Notes: generated by a model from the letters alone, not told the origin. A stretch of DNA of 64,000 nt from Chryseobacterium sp. IHB B 17019 (GCF_001456155.1 NZ_CP013293.1:1240001-1304000), one strand, 5' to 3'. Shown: positions 7,364-17,312, numbered from the stretch's first letter. A program made the numbers and translations.

Positions 7364-7548
7364 AAAAAACTAATAACCATGAAAACTCAAATTAAACATG
7401 AGTTAATATATCATATTAAAATATTGTGCCATGAAATTAGATAAAGAAATTTATTAACGATATTTTATGAATATTTAAGAAAAAATAATAAAAACTCAGG
7501 TTGGCATAATTTATTCTTTTCTATTGTATAATTAAAAAATATAATATC

Positions 7549-7782
7549 ATGGCACACAAAAATTTTAGAAAAGAAGATTTTGTAAAAGAATCATCCGGGC
7601 AATATCAGGTAGAATTCCGCAAGGGCAATATCGGGGAAGGATCAGATCTTATTGTTGAACGAAAAAATGAAAAAGAGGAGTATGAAATACTGCAAGCCGA
7701 AATCAAGAGACATGACGACCGTATTTTTGTTTGCTGGAGTGAGCCATTCGACGGAAGAGTCTTGTTCGACGAATTTCATTAA
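7549..7782 (+). CDS. Small hypothetical protein
   Basis: A 77-residue soluble protein of unknown family, highly charged (many Lys, Glu, Asp and Arg), with likely beta-strand pattern in residues 18-77 and the ending VCWSEPFDGRVLFDEFH. There is no signal peptide or cysteine pair. It is set apart by AT-rich spacers on both sides and followed by a good terminator, so it is probably a single-gene transcript. The codon pattern is like its neighbours. Confidence 0.65.
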   Translation: MAHKNFRKEDFVKESSGQYQVEFRKGNIGEGSDLIVERKNEKEEYEILQAEIKRHDDRIFVCWSEPFDGRVLFDEFH

Positions 7783-7809
7783 TTAAATTTTTTGATTTTA
7801 AATAAAAAA

Positions 7810-7844
7810 AACAACCTATATGGCATAATAATAGGTTGTTTTTG
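7810..7844 (+). terminator. Terminator after the small hypothetical gene
   Basis: AACAACCTAT at 7810-7819 pairs with ATAGGTTGTT at 7831-7840, separated by a loop and followed by TTT. An upstream TTG in the next gene's frame lies inside this hairpin, which argues against using it as a start. Confidence 0.7.
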
Positions 7845-7868
7845 ACTATAAACCAAATCATTCACAAA

Positions 7869-8861
7869 ATGAAATCAAATGAAACATTACAAAAAAGCCT
7901 GAGAGGGAAAACCGTTGTCATTACAGGAGGCAGCAGTGGAGTAGGAAGGGCGGCCGCAGAAGCGTTCGCGCTGGAAGGATGTAATATTGTTGTGGCAGCA
8001 AGAGGGAAGGAAGCGCTGGATGAGACAGTAGCTTTGTGCCGGGATCTTGAGGTTGCAGCAATAGGTATTCCCACGGATGTATCAATAGCCGCAGATGTTC
8101 AGAACCTTGCTAACAAAGCCCTCCAGTTCAATGGAAGAATTGATATTTGGGTGAATAATGCCGGGGTAATGGCGAGCGGAAAATTTGAGGAAATCCCTAT
8201 GGATCTTAATGAGCAGGTAATCAAGACTAATCTTTTCGGCTATATGCACGGAGCTTACAGCGTTTTACCTGTTTTTAAAAAACAAAATGAGGGTATTTTA
8301 ATTAATAATGTTTCGATTGGCGGTTTTATGCCGGCGCCATATAGTGCGGTGTATTCATCAACAAAATTTGGGATTCGCGGAATGATGGAATGTCTTCATG
8401 GCGAAGTTTCCGATTTTCCGAATGTTCATATCTGTAATCTTTATCCGCAAATTCAAAGGTCAACCGGAAATATGCATTCTGCAAAATATTCAGGGCTGGA
8501 TTTTAAAATTCCTCCTTTTGCCGCAGACCCTAGAGATACTGCTGCAGCAATCGTAGAGCTCGCAAAAAATCCTAAAAAGGACATGTTTCCTGATATCACG
8601 TCAAAATTTCTTACGAGTGCATACCGATTGTTTCCAAAAAGCATTATTAATACGGCTTCTGCAGCAATGCGAACCGTAATGAAAGTGAAAAAAGCACCTT
8701 CTGATTCCGGAAATATCTTAGGGCCTTCAGCAGAACCTCACCGGATTTATGGTGAAACGATGTTTCCAATTCCTTCCAGAAAAACAAAAATGGCAATATT
8801 GGCAGGGGTGGGATTAGGCTTCGCTTATATGTTGCTCAAAGGAAAATCGGATAAAGTTTAA
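7869..8861 (+). CDS. Short-chain dehydrogenase/reductase with C-terminal anchor
   Basis: A 330-residue classical SDR. The Rossmann motif TGGSSGVG is at residues 19-26, NNAG at 97-100, and the catalytic Tyr163/Lys167 in YSSTK, with Ser150 as the likely third residue. The protein is longer than a usual 250-residue SDR. The extra C-terminal part ends in a hydrophobic helix (MAILAGVGLGFAYMLL) suggesting attachment to the inner membrane. I use the ATG at 7869, because the longer frame would begin at a TTG inside the preceding terminator. Substrate unknown; NAD(P)-dependent alcohol/ketone chemistry is expected. Confidence 0.9.
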   Translation: MKSNETLQKSLRGKTVVITGGSSGVGRAAAEAFALEGCNIVVAARGKEALDETVALCRDLEVAAIGIPTDVSIAADVQNLANKALQFNGRIDIWVNNAGVMASGKFEEIPMDLNEQVIKTNLFGYMHGAYSVLPVFKKQNEGILINNVSIGGFMPAPYSAVYSSTKFGIRGMMECLHGEVSDFPNVHICNLYPQIQRSTGNMHSAKYSGLDFKIPPFAADPRDTAAAIVELAKNPKKDMFPDITSKFLTSAYRLFPKSIINTASAAMRTVMKVKKAPSDSGNILGPSAEPHRIYGETMFPIPSRKTKMAILAGVGLGFAYMLLKGKSDKV

Positions 8862-8865
8862 AAAT

Positions 8866-8903
8866 AAATTTCCGGCAAATCGAAGATTTGCCGGAAATTT
8901 TAT
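8866..8903. terminator. Bidirectional terminator between convergent genes
   Basis: A perfect 16-bp stem (8866-8881 with 8885-8900, core TTTCCGGCAAATC) and a GAA loop lie between the converging SDR and synthase genes, with A/T-rich flanks on both sides. It can serve both transcripts. Confidence 0.85.
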
Positions 8904-8918
8904 ATTATTTAATACTAT

Positions 8919-9977
8919 TTAAAATTTATAGGTAAAAGCGTTGATATTCATTCCTGCACCTACTGATGCAAATAAAACGACATCGCCTTTTTCAATAGAA
9001 TGGGTGTTCAGTTCGCCTTTTAGAATCATGGCTAATAAAGAAGGTATTGTAGCTACACTGCTATTGCCTAATTTGTCGATCACCATTGGCATTATATTAT
9101 CAGGAACGGGAGTATCATACAATTGATAAAATCTGCTGATAATGGCTTCATCCATTTTTTCGTTTGCCTGGTGAATAATGATTTTATTTAATTCGTTGAT
9201 GGAATATCCACTGTTGTCGAGACATTGCTTCATCGCTTCGGGAACGTTCACAAGGGCAAATTCGTAGATTTTTCTTCCGTCCATTTTGATATACTTCGTA
9301 TCTGGACAGCTTTCATTATTATAGGATTTTCCGAAGTACAGATAATCTTTTTCCTTAAAAGTAAAAGATGCCGATAGGTGTGATTGTATTCCTGATTCAT
9401 CATCGGAAGCCTCTAAAATTACCGCTCCAGAGCCATCAGCATAGATCATACTATCCCTGTCGTGAATATCAACAACGCGGGAAAGTGTTTCTGCACCAAT
9501 AACCAGACATTTTTTTGCAATCCCGGATCTGATGAAAGCGTTAGCCTGTATCACCCCTTCAATCCACCCCGGACATCCGAACAGAACGTCATAGGCGACG
9601 CAAAAATTATTTTTTATTTTTAATAAGTGCTTCACTCTTGCGGCGAGGCTTGGAACCATATCAGACTGAACCGTACCGAACCGTACGTCACCAAAATTAT
9701 GTGCGAAAATGATATAATCCAATGTTTCAGGATCTATTCCTGAGTCTTCAATAGCAGCCTGAGCAGCTATTAATCCTAAATCTGATGTTACTTGATTATT
9801 GCTGGCGTATCTTCTTTCCTCAATGCCTGTGATTTTTTGTAATTTACTGGTAATTGCTGCATTATCTTCTGTCAGTAAAACTCCCTGTTCATTAAAAAAG
9901 ATGTGTTTGTCGAAAAATAAATTGGTAATTGTTTCTGAGGGGATATAATTACCTACGCCGATGATTTTACTTGTCAT
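8919..9977 (-). CDS. 3-oxoacyl-ACP synthase III-like ketosynthase
   Basis: A 352-residue thiolase-fold condensing enzyme of the FabH/KAS III group. The catalytic triad is visible: Cys135 in FGCPGWIEG, His269 in IIIHQAN and Asn305 in LGNSSVAT. The N-terminus SKIIGVGNYIPSETITN and the glycine-rich C-terminal GDVVLFASVGAGMN are typical. It joins acyl-CoA and malonyl-ACP type substrates. It stands alone rather than in a fatty-acid operon, so it may be a secondary FabH paralogue for branched-chain or specialised products. Confidence 0.9.
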   Translation of the reverse strand: MTSKIIGVGNYIPSETITNLFFDKHIFFNEQGVLLTEDNAAITSKLQKITGIEERRYASNNQVTSDLGLIAAQAAIEDSGIDPETLDYIIFAHNFGDVRFGTVQSDMVPSLAARVKHLLKIKNNFCVAYDVLFGCPGWIEGVIQANAFIRSGIAKKCLVIGAETLSRVVDIHDRDSMIYADGSGAVILEASDDESGIQSHLSASFTFKEKDYLYFGKSYNNESCPDTKYIKMDGRKIYEFALVNVPEAMKQCLDNSGYSINELNKIIIHQANEKMDEAIISRFYQLYDTPVPDNIMPMVIDKLGNSSVATIPSLLAMILKGELNTHSIEKGDVVLFASVGAGMNINAFTYKF

Positions 9978-10228
9978 TTAAACTATGATTTTCAGCATTT
10001 TAATTGTTTTTTTTGCTGATTTATTCAGTAAAGATAATAATTATATACTAAAAATTATAGTGGTTGTGAAAACTTAAGAAAAATTAATAAAGTTTTGCAT
10101 ACTATTTTACTTTTTACTTTAATGCCTTTTAATAAATCTTGACTTTTTTTGAAAGGTTGAAATTAATGTACAGATTACTTAATTATTCCCTTTCGATTTG
10201 TATTTATTGATATAATCTAAAACAACAA
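9978..10228. other. AT-rich interval upstream of the synthase gene
   Basis: Very AT-rich DNA with many stops in all frames. It holds the promoter region of the minus-strand ketosynthase. I see no gene or clear repeat. Confidence 0.4.
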
Positions 10229-10262
10229 AAAAGCCTTTAAATTAGATTAAAGGCTTTTAATT
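10229..10262 (-). terminator. Terminator of tRNA-Ser
   Basis: AAAAGCCTTTAA at 10229-10240 pairs with TTAAAGGCTTTT at 10247-10258. On the minus strand the stem is followed by a T-rich run, placing it correctly just downstream of the tRNA gene. Confidence 0.7.
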
Positions 10263-10281
10263 TTATTTGTTTCTCAACCAG

Positions 10282-10366
10282 CGGAGAGTGAGGGATTCGA
10301 ACCCCCGGACCTGTTACAGTCAACAGTTTTCAAGACTGCCGCAATCGACCACTCTGCCAACTCTCC
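10282..10366 (-). tRNA. tRNA-Ser(UGA)
   Basis: Read on the minus strand, the acceptor stem GGAGAGT pairs with ACTCTCC, followed by the discriminator G typical of tRNA-Ser. The anticodon loop CTTGAAA carries anticodon TGA. There is a long variable arm, and the T-loop GGTTCGAATCC is intact. CCA is not encoded. Confidence 0.97.
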
Positions 10367-10510
10367 TGAACTTCGACATTACCGTCGTTTTCAGTGGTGC
10401 AAAGATAATACGTTTTTTGTAACTGACAAATATTTTCCCGACAAAAATTTTGATTAATTAAATAAAATAAAATTTTATCCAATCTTTCATAACCTATAAA
10501 ATATTAGGAT

Positions 10511-10783
10511 ATGAAAGATAATCTTAATTGGGAATTGAGACTGAAACTGTTTTCAGTGGTAGATCTTGGTTGCTAGAAATATTAGACGATATCACCACTG
10601 AACAAAGAAGAATTTGAAAGAAAAATTGCTCAAAACCGAACTCGAATTATTAGACCGATAAGAAAACATTTTGATAGAAAAGATAAAGAATACCGTCACA
10701 GAAATGATTCATTGCAGCGAATCCCTCCCAAAAGAAATTTTTCGGATTATATTAGTGAAAAGCTCGGCAATGTAAACGGTTAA
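10511..10783 (+). pseudogene. Possible decayed coding fragment
   Basis: Short, overlapping open segments in changing frames look like remains of one small gene. They are an ATG at 10511 running to TAG at 10574-10576 (MKDNLNWELRLKLFSVVD), and a 65-codon frame at 10586-10783 (PLNKEEFERKIAQNR). A third frame between them also reads as helical, charged protein (TELELLDR, then ENILIEKIKNTVTEMIH). No full ORF remains. The family is not recognised. The rest of the 10367-10947 interval shows nothing else. Confidence 0.25.
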
Positions 10784-10947
10784 AGTAAAACGGGTTAAAA
10801 ACTTAGAAGATTTATAAATTACTGTTTGGTTAATCAACTGTGATTAATGTTCATTGTAATGGGTTGATAGATAGGTAATAAACAGGACGGGACAGGATGC
10901 TCATTATTGGTTTTGTGGATAGATTAGTTAACACAAAATTAATATTT

Positions 10948-13900
10948 ATGAAAAATAAATCTTTACTGTTTAAGCCAACCCTTAAATCTTTACTTTTTTG
11001 CGGATTAGCATTATCCACTATGGATTTTAGTGCTCAGACATTAGCATTTCCGGAAGCTACCGGTTTTGGACGATATACTACAGGAGCAAGAGGTGCTGCA
11101 AACCCTCAGATTTATCTGGTTACCAATTTAAATGACAGCGGCCCGGGTTCATTTCGTGATGCGGTGAGCCAGCCGGGGCGGTTCGTGATATTTAAAGTGG
11201 GGGGATTGTTAATTTACAGTCGGTTGTCGCTGTGGCAGCCAATACTACGATTGCCGGGCAGACTGCTCCTGGAGAAGGGATCGTATTTTTGGGACCCAGA
11301 GTTTCATTTACCGGAGCCAATAATACGATTGCCCGATATCTTCGTATCCGTTATGGCGGGACATCTCAAAATCAGGATGCATCTGGAATCGCGAACGGGG
11401 CCAATATCATTTTGGATCACATGACTTTTACGTGGGGTACAGACGAAGTTTTCTCTGTTAATTGGGATAATAACGGAACAAGTCCCGATAATATAACGAT
11501 TCAGAATTCTATTATAGGGCAGGGAATGCACCGTCACAATCACTCCGCGGGAGGATTAATGCAACCGCCGCCAGGAGGCAAGATCAGTTTAATAGGAAAT
11601 TTATATATCTGTAATAAGACCCGTAATAATAAGATAAAAGGAATCAACGAGTTTGTCAATAATGTGGTTTACAATTGGGGGAATTATGGAAATATTTACG
11701 GTCACACCCAATCCGGCGAGGCATACATTATGGGAGGAGATTCGGCGGGAAGCTCTTTTGCCAATATCATCAACAATTATTTTATCGGAGGTCCAAATAC
11801 AAGCACTACTGTTACCACCCCTTTCAGTGTAGGAAATTCCAATTTCAATTTATATGGTTCCGGAAATTATTTTGACAATAATAAAAACGGAGTATTGGAT
11901 GGAACTGCAGTTCCTCAAAACTTAACGGGATATCCTGTCGGAGATCCGGCAGCAATAATGGCTAGTCCGTACGATTATCCGATGAAAAACCCGACATTAA
12001 CCGCTCAGGAAGCTTATGATAAAATAGTGACAAGTGTAGGAGCATCATATCCAAGACGTGATCAGGTAGATGGTTTAATGATTTCAGATTTAATGTCAAA
12101 AGGAACAACGGCTACCTATGTATATGTACAAACTGATTTAACGACTCAATTTGGATTCACAAATGGCGGAGCAGGACACGTTTATGGTGCTCCGGCTCCT
12201 TTGGATACTGACAATGACGGTATGCCGAATGCATGGGAAACGGCTAATGGATTGAATCCTAATGTTTTTGATGCTTTGACGGTGAGCACAACACATGCTC
12301 CATATTTGAATATTGAGGTTTATATTAACAGTTTACCCAATACAACTCCTCCGGATTTCGTTATTCCGCCAACAAATGTGAACTTCACCAACGCAGTCAC
12401 AACAACAGGAACTTCACCTTCAAGTTCTCTAACGGTTAATTGGAATGATAATGCTACAAATGAAACCAATTATGTAGTAGAACGTTCTACCGACGGAACT
12501 AATTTTACAGTTATTGCAACTTTGGGCGCGAATGCAACAAGTTACAATGAAGTCGGTTTAACACCAAATACTCAATATTATTATAGAATTAAAGCAACAA
12601 ATGCTTCAGAATCTTCGGTTTACACATCAAATACGTCAGTAACCACACCGCCGATTCCGTCAGCTCCCACAAAAGCAATCAACCCAATTCCCGCAACCGG
12701 CAATAATAACGTTGATTTGAACAGTGGAAACCTGGTCTTAAAATGGAGTGGCAGCTCAAATACAACAACATATTCCGTTTATTTTGGAACAGATCCTTTA
12801 AATTTAAGTAATGTTGCCACCGTACCTTATTCTGCCACACCATCGTATCAGCTTAGTAATTTAAATTCGGCAACCAATTACTATTGGAGAATTGATGCTT
12901 CTAACGCTCTTGGTTTTACAGCGGGAGACGTATGGACTTTCCGTGCATTGACGCCAAGCCTTGTCGGGAACTGGCCATTTGCAGAAGCTCCGTCCTCAGG
13001 TGCGCAAATTACAGACGCAACATCTTTTGCCAATCATGGAATATTGGATACAGCTTATGATAATGCCAATGTAAGAGTACCCGGAAAAGAAAACAATGCC
13101 CTCGATCTGGCAACTTCGGGTAATATGTACATCGCCAGTATTCCTCATCAGAATCATATTTTATTTGATAATCATTCTTTTACCGTTTCTTTTTGGATGA
13201 AAGCTCCAACAACCATGATTCCAACGTCTTCATCTACAAGTTTGTATGTACTGTGCAAAGGTTCTTTCACTAAAAATATAACAACAGGAGCCACGGGTAA
13301 ACGTTTTAATGTAGAAATTAAAGGTGGGCAGCTTCGTTACGCGATTGATGATGATGTTACGAAAAAGGAAATCACATCACCTATTGCCAATTATTTCACC
13401 AATAACTGGGTGCATGTTGTCATTCAGAGAGATATTGCTGCACATAAAATGAGAATTTATACGAATGGTGCTTTAAGCACAGAAGGAGACGAGACGGCCG
13501 TTACAGGTATTGGTGAAGCCAGTGATCTGATCATCGGGAATATCGGTGAGCTTGAGTTTTTATCAACTGCCAATGCTCCGGCTCCTTACAAAGGCGCATT
13601 CGATGAACTTAAGATGTACAATTACGCATTATCACCAACGGAAATATATGCTTTGTACAATCAGACTGTGTTGAGTAATGATGAATTCAGTATCAGCAAA
13701 AATATGGGATCTGTATATCCAAATCCCGCAAAAGACCAGATTTCCATTAAGCTTCCGGAATATAAAAAATCCACTTTAACAGCGACAGTTATTGACCTGA
13801 CAGGAAAAATTGTTGTTAAAGAAAAAATTAATGCTGATGGAAACGGAATCTTTAAATTAAATATCGCAGACAGAAAAGCCTCAGGAACTTATATACTCAA

Positions 13901-13949
13901 TGTTTCAGGAGAAAATCTGAATAGTAACTTTAAAATTATTATTAAATAA
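10948..13949 (+). pseudogene. Frameshifted PL1-like pectate lyase with FN3, LamG and T9SS domain
   Basis: Two overlapping frames encode one protein of about 1000 residues. The first (ATG at 10948) gives a signal peptide and the PL1 start LAFPEATGFGRYTTGARG. The second, from about 11205, continues ANTTIAGQTAPGEGI and the beta-helix. The junction is a run of six G at 11199-11204, and a seventh G would restore KVGGIVNLQ. Downstream domains are a Ca-binding-like DTDNDGMPNAWE, a fibronectin III domain, a LamG-like lectin domain and a type IX secretion C-terminal domain beginning YPNPAKDQISIKL. The intact protein should be a secreted pectate lyase. The cause may be real inactivation, phase variation or a sequencing error. 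Confidence 0.85.
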
Positions 13950-13986
13950 AAATTATCAAAGTTTAATTTCATTCATATTCAAAGGG

Positions 13987-14018
13987 AGTCCTTTCAAATT
14001 ATTTGAAAGGACTTTTTA
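13987..14018 (+). terminator. Terminator after the PL1 gene
   Basis: AGTCCTTTCAAAT at 13987-13999 pairs with TTTGAAAGGACT at 14002-14013, followed by TTTTTATT. It is a strong intrinsic terminator. Confidence 0.85.
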
Positions 14019-14071
14019 TTGTAAATGTTTTACTTTTGCAAAGAATAGCGAGCTTGATCATCCTTAAAATT

Positions 14072-14770
14072 ATGAGTAATACATTATCTGACAACCATCA
14101 AGTAGGAATAGTTTCTTCTTTTTCGGAGTTAATCAATACCGATTTTCATGGTAATGTGAATGCAATTTGCTGGCACAGAAACTTAGATGGAGATTATAAG
14201 GAAATTGTATTAAAGCTTCAATTAAAAGAAAATATTACGGAAGTTTCCATTGAGGACCTTCTCGCACTGAATTTATCCGAAAAAGGAACTGTCGCAAGGG
14301 AAATTATCGTCAATGACTTCAAATTATTAACTGATTTCGGAGCATCACCCTCACTTAATTTATTGAAAAATTACGAAAAGGATGAAGAATTCGATTTTAT
14401 TTCAACAGATGTTTATTCCTATCATGTAGATCGTTCACCGGTCGGGACAGATACTTTTTTATGTACTTATCATGGTGCTGCAAGTGATATTTTGCCTAAT
14501 GATCAGGCTATGCAAAAAATCGTGATTCCTGAAATCCGGGAAAAGCTCAAAGAATTGCACAACGGTCCCGATGACGAATTTGAAACATTTTTGATAGACA
14601 ATTATTTTGATCTGCATTATCTGCCCAAACCCAACGCCCAGCCTACAAACCTAGGAAAGGGCAATCTGTGGAGGTTAGCGGTAGATCATCCAGAGCAGAA
14701 AGTTTTACCATGTATTCATCGGGCGCCTGAAGAAAATGATGGGGAATATCGATTGATTTTGATTTGTTAA
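14072..14770 (+). CDS. DUF1826-like protein
   Basis: A 232-residue soluble protein. The segments VYSYHVDRSPVGTDTFLCTY and CIHRAPEENDGEYRLILI resemble the conserved His-Asp and C-terminal HR-P blocks of DUF1826, a family of unknown biochemical function often found near zinc-responsive genes. The assignment is by motif memory. I start at the ATG at 14072 (MSNTLSDNH), because the upstream frame runs through the terminator T-run. It does not look like a pectin enzyme and interrupts the pectin genes. Confidence 0.6.
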   Translation: MSNTLSDNHQVGIVSSFSELINTDFHGNVNAICWHRNLDGDYKEIVLKLQLKENITEVSIEDLLALNLSEKGTVAREIIVNDFKLLTDFGASPSLNLLKNYEKDEEFDFISTDVYSYHVDRSPVGTDTFLCTYHGAASDILPNDQAMQKIVIPEIREKLKELHNGPDDEFETFLIDNYFDLHYLPKPNAQPTNLGKGNLWRLAVDHPEQKVLPCIHRAPEENDGEYRLILIC

Positions 14771-14915
14771 AGGTTATTTTTAAACCCTGTAAAATCATTA
14801 AAGAATTAATTCAAATATTTTTCTAAATCAACCTTTTAGATTTAAAAATTGAATATTTTTTATGTTCATAAGAAAGTTATTATTATTTTTGATTTTACAA
14901 CTCAATTGAATAAAT

Positions 14916-16097
14916 ATGTTTAGAGCAAAATTTTTAATTTCCGGATTTACTTGTGCAATCGTTTGCACTAATTCTTTTCTGAAAGCACAAAATTCTATTC
15001 AGGTAAAAAATACATTGAATTTTTCAAGAAATGAAATCGTTTCGATACCCGTTTCTCAATTAGCTTCATTTTTAAAGGTAAATAAGGAAGCTGACCTTAG
15101 AATAAAGGATAACAGTAATAATATCCTGCCAATTCAATGGATCGACTATGAGGGAGATGGAAAAAATGATGAACTTCTTTTTCAGGCAAATATTGAAGCA
15201 AAAAAAGTAAATAGCTATACCATTATTTCAGATTCAAAAGCTCCAGTTCCCGAAACTGAAATTTCAACCTATTCAAGATTGGTTCCCGAAAGAGTAGACG
15301 ACTATGCCTGGGAAAATGATAAAATAGCATTTCGTATGTATGGCCCAAAAGGTCAGAAAGAAGCTCTGGAAGGAGTAAAAGGAAGCACACTTTCCAGCGG
15401 TGTCGATATTTGGCTAAAAAGAACCGACAAACCCGTGATCAACAAATGGTACAAAGGTTATCTAACCGATCCGTTGTACTATCACAAAGACACGAGAGGC
15501 GAGGGGTACGATCCTTATCACGTCGGAAACAGCCGCGGAACGGGCGGAATCGGAATTTGGGTGAATGAAAAGCTTCAGGTTTCGCAAAATTTTGTAAGTT
15601 CCAAAACCATTGCGGAAGGTCCTTTGAGAACGGTTTTTGAACTAACCTACAATCCGTGGAGTGATTTTGGAGTGAAAGAAACAAAACGAATTTCTTTAGA
15701 TTTAGGTTCCAATTTTTCAAAGTTTGAATCCAATTTTCAGGCTGAAAAACCAGTTCCAAACTATACAATCGGAATTACTTTACACAAAAATGAAGGCGAA
15801 GCAAAACTGAACGACAAAAACGGATATTACCTTCACTGGGAAAAAATTGATGATGCTTTTGTAGGGGAAGGAGTGGTTGTAGACCCTAAAATTGTTGAAA
15901 AATCTATTGCTTATAAATCTGAAACTCCGGATCAGAGTAATTTGTTAATTGTGACAAAACCTCAAAATAAACTGACGTATTACGCAGGGTTTGCATGGCA
16001 GAAAAGCGGGCAGATCCAGACACAAAAAGATTGGGAAACTGTATTGCAAAAGCAATCTCAGATTGTTGCAAACCCTTTAATTATTAAAGTTAAATAA
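14916..16097 (+). CDS. DUF4861 family protein, exported
   Basis: A 393-residue protein with an N-terminal signal peptide (cleavage near LKAQNS). The body matches the DUF4861 pattern: VPERVDDYAWENDKIAFRMY, a YHKDTRGEGYDPYHVGNSRG block rich in His, Asp and Tyr, and LRTVFELTYNPW. The family is repeatedly linked to pectin and uronate-polymer loci in Bacteroidetes; no activity is assumed here. Its stop overlaps the next start (TAATG), so it is co-translated with the PL10 lyase, suggesting a linked role on the same polymer. A second DUF4861 protein is encoded at 29993-30991. Confidence 0.75.
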   Translation: MFRAKFLISGFTCAIVCTNSFLKAQNSIQVKNTLNFSRNEIVSIPVSQLASFLKVNKEADLRIKDNSNNILPIQWIDYEGDGKNDELLFQANIEAKKVNSYTIISDSKAPVPETEISTYSRLVPERVDDYAWENDKIAFRMYGPKGQKEALEGVKGSTLSSGVDIWLKRTDKPVINKWYKGYLTDPLYYHKDTRGEGYDPYHVGNSRGTGGIGIWVNEKLQVSQNFVSSKTIAEGPLRTVFELTYNPWSDFGVKETKRISLDLGSNFSKFESNFQAEKPVPNYTIGITLHKNEGEAKLNDKNGYYLHWEKIDDAFVGEGVVVDPKIVEKSIAYKSETPDQSNLLIVTKPQNKLTYYAGFAWQKSGQIQTQKDWETVLQKQSQIVANPLIIKVK

Positions 16098-17119
16098 TGA
16101 TGAAATTAAAAATTTCAATAGCCGTTTTTTCCTTAACAGCGGCCGTTTTTTCTGCTCAGGTTAAAGATACTTTAGCCGAAAAAATGCTGATGTATCAACT
16201 TCCAATCGGAGGTTGGAGTAAACAGCTCAGTGACAAATCCGTAGTGAATTATGATGCGCCTATTGACAAGAATTTATTAAAAAAAATAAAATCAACCGGT
16301 GACGATCACGCAACGATTGATAACAATGCCACTTCAAAGGAAATTAATATCTTAATAAAATCCTACAAAACGACAAAAAACCCGGAATATTTAAAGTCTG
16401 CCGAAAAAGGTATTCAATATCTTCTTGTAATGCAGTATAAAAACGGCGGTTTTCCTCAATATTACCCCAATTCCGCGATCTATCGGAAGCAAATCACTTA
16501 CAACGATAATGCGATGATTAACGCTTTGACGGTTTTATACAATGTGGCGGAAGGAAAAAATGATTTTGATGTGGTTGATTCAAAATTAAAAGAAAAATCA
16601 AAAATAGCCGTACAAAAAGGAATCGAATGCATCCTGAAAACCCAGGTTTTACAAAAAGGAATTCCGTCAATCTGGGCAGACCAATACAATGAAATTACCC
16701 TTCAACCCGACAAAGCCAGAGCTTTTGAACCTATTTCTCTGGCAACCGGAGAATCAGTCGGAATTGTGAAATTTTTAATGATGCAACCCGTAACATCCGA
16801 AATTGAAAAGTCAATAAAATCGGCCGTAAAATGGTTTAAACAAAATAAAATCGCAGGCTACAGCTATAATGTCACCAAACAGGACGGTAAAACCGTGCGT
16901 ATTTTAGCAGAAGATAAAAACTCGGTGATCTGGGCAAGGTTTTATGATATTAACACCAATAAACCTCTTTTCGGCGACCGTGACGGAAGTGTAAAATACA
17001 ACTACAATGAAGTTTCCGAAGAAAGAAGAAACGGCTACAGTTGGTTTGGGGACAGCCCTGAAAAGCTGATCAATAAGGAATTCCCAAAATGGCTGGAGAA
17101 AAATAAACTTACGGAATAA
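16097..17119 (+). CDS. pelA: Pectate lyase, PL10 family
   Basis: A 340-residue enzyme expected to cleave homogalacturonan by beta-elimination. It has a signal peptide ending near VFSAQ, then the (alpha/alpha) toroid features of PL10: GGWSKQL, DDHATIDNNAT, a repeat-like YLLVMQYKNGGFPQYYPN, ITYNDNAMINAL and the C-terminal DRDGSVKYNYNEVSEERRNG. Asp and Arg residues in these blocks bind substrate and calcium in known members. It overlaps the DUF4861 stop by one base and is followed by a terminator. Products would be unsaturated oligogalacturonates for GH105 and KdgF. Confidence 0.93.
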   Translation: MMKLKISIAVFSLTAAVFSAQVKDTLAEKMLMYQLPIGGWSKQLSDKSVVNYDAPIDKNLLKKIKSTGDDHATIDNNATSKEINILIKSYKTTKNPEYLKSAEKGIQYLLVMQYKNGGFPQYYPNSAIYRKQITYNDNAMINALTVLYNVAEGKNDFDVVDSKLKEKSKIAVQKGIECILKTQVLQKGIPSIWADQYNEITLQPDKARAFEPISLATGESVGIVKFLMMQPVTSEIEKSIKSAVKWFKQNKIAGYSYNVTKQDGKTVRILAEDKNSVIWARFYDINTNKPLFGDRDGSVKYNYNEVSEERRNGYSWFGDSPEKLINKEFPKWLEKNKLTE

Positions 17120-17135
17120 TTTATATTTTAAAAAT

Positions 17136-17166
17136 AAAATCCTGTAGTAAATGTCAGGATTTTTAT
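17136..17166 (+). terminator. Terminator after the PL10 gene
   Basis: AAAATCCTG at 17136-17144 pairs with CAGGATTTT at 17155-17163, followed by further T. Confidence 0.75.
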
Positions 17167-17195
17167 TTGTAATGAAAATATTTATCGACGTACAG

Positions 17196-17264
17196 TTTGT
17201 CATCCTGAAAGGATCTCAACAGCGTATTTTTAAAACTATGTCTAGATCCTTTCAGGATGACAAA
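17196..17264. repeat. Long inverted repeat between convergent operons
   Basis: A 21-bp perfect inverted repeat (17196-17216 with 17244-17264; core GTCATCCTGAAAGGATC) encloses a 27-base loop. Similar TGTCATYCTGA-type ends occur at 63561-63640 and 50092-50113, so it is one of a family of small dispersed palindromic elements. It could also stop transcription of the minus-strand GH95 operon. Confidence 0.75.
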
Positions 17265-17312
17265 TTGGTGAAAAGATTTGTGTAAATCTTTGAAATCTGC
17301 GGGAAAATAAAA

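Noticed and set aside
7379..7444. 21-codon ORF after the hairpin downstream of the Lrp gene
   Set aside because: No homologue recognised and no conserved signal; hairpin plus short frame could be chance.
7836..7868. Upstream TTG start for the short-chain dehydrogenase
   Set aside because: The extension begins inside the preceding terminator stem, and the SDR fold starts naturally after the ATG at 7869.
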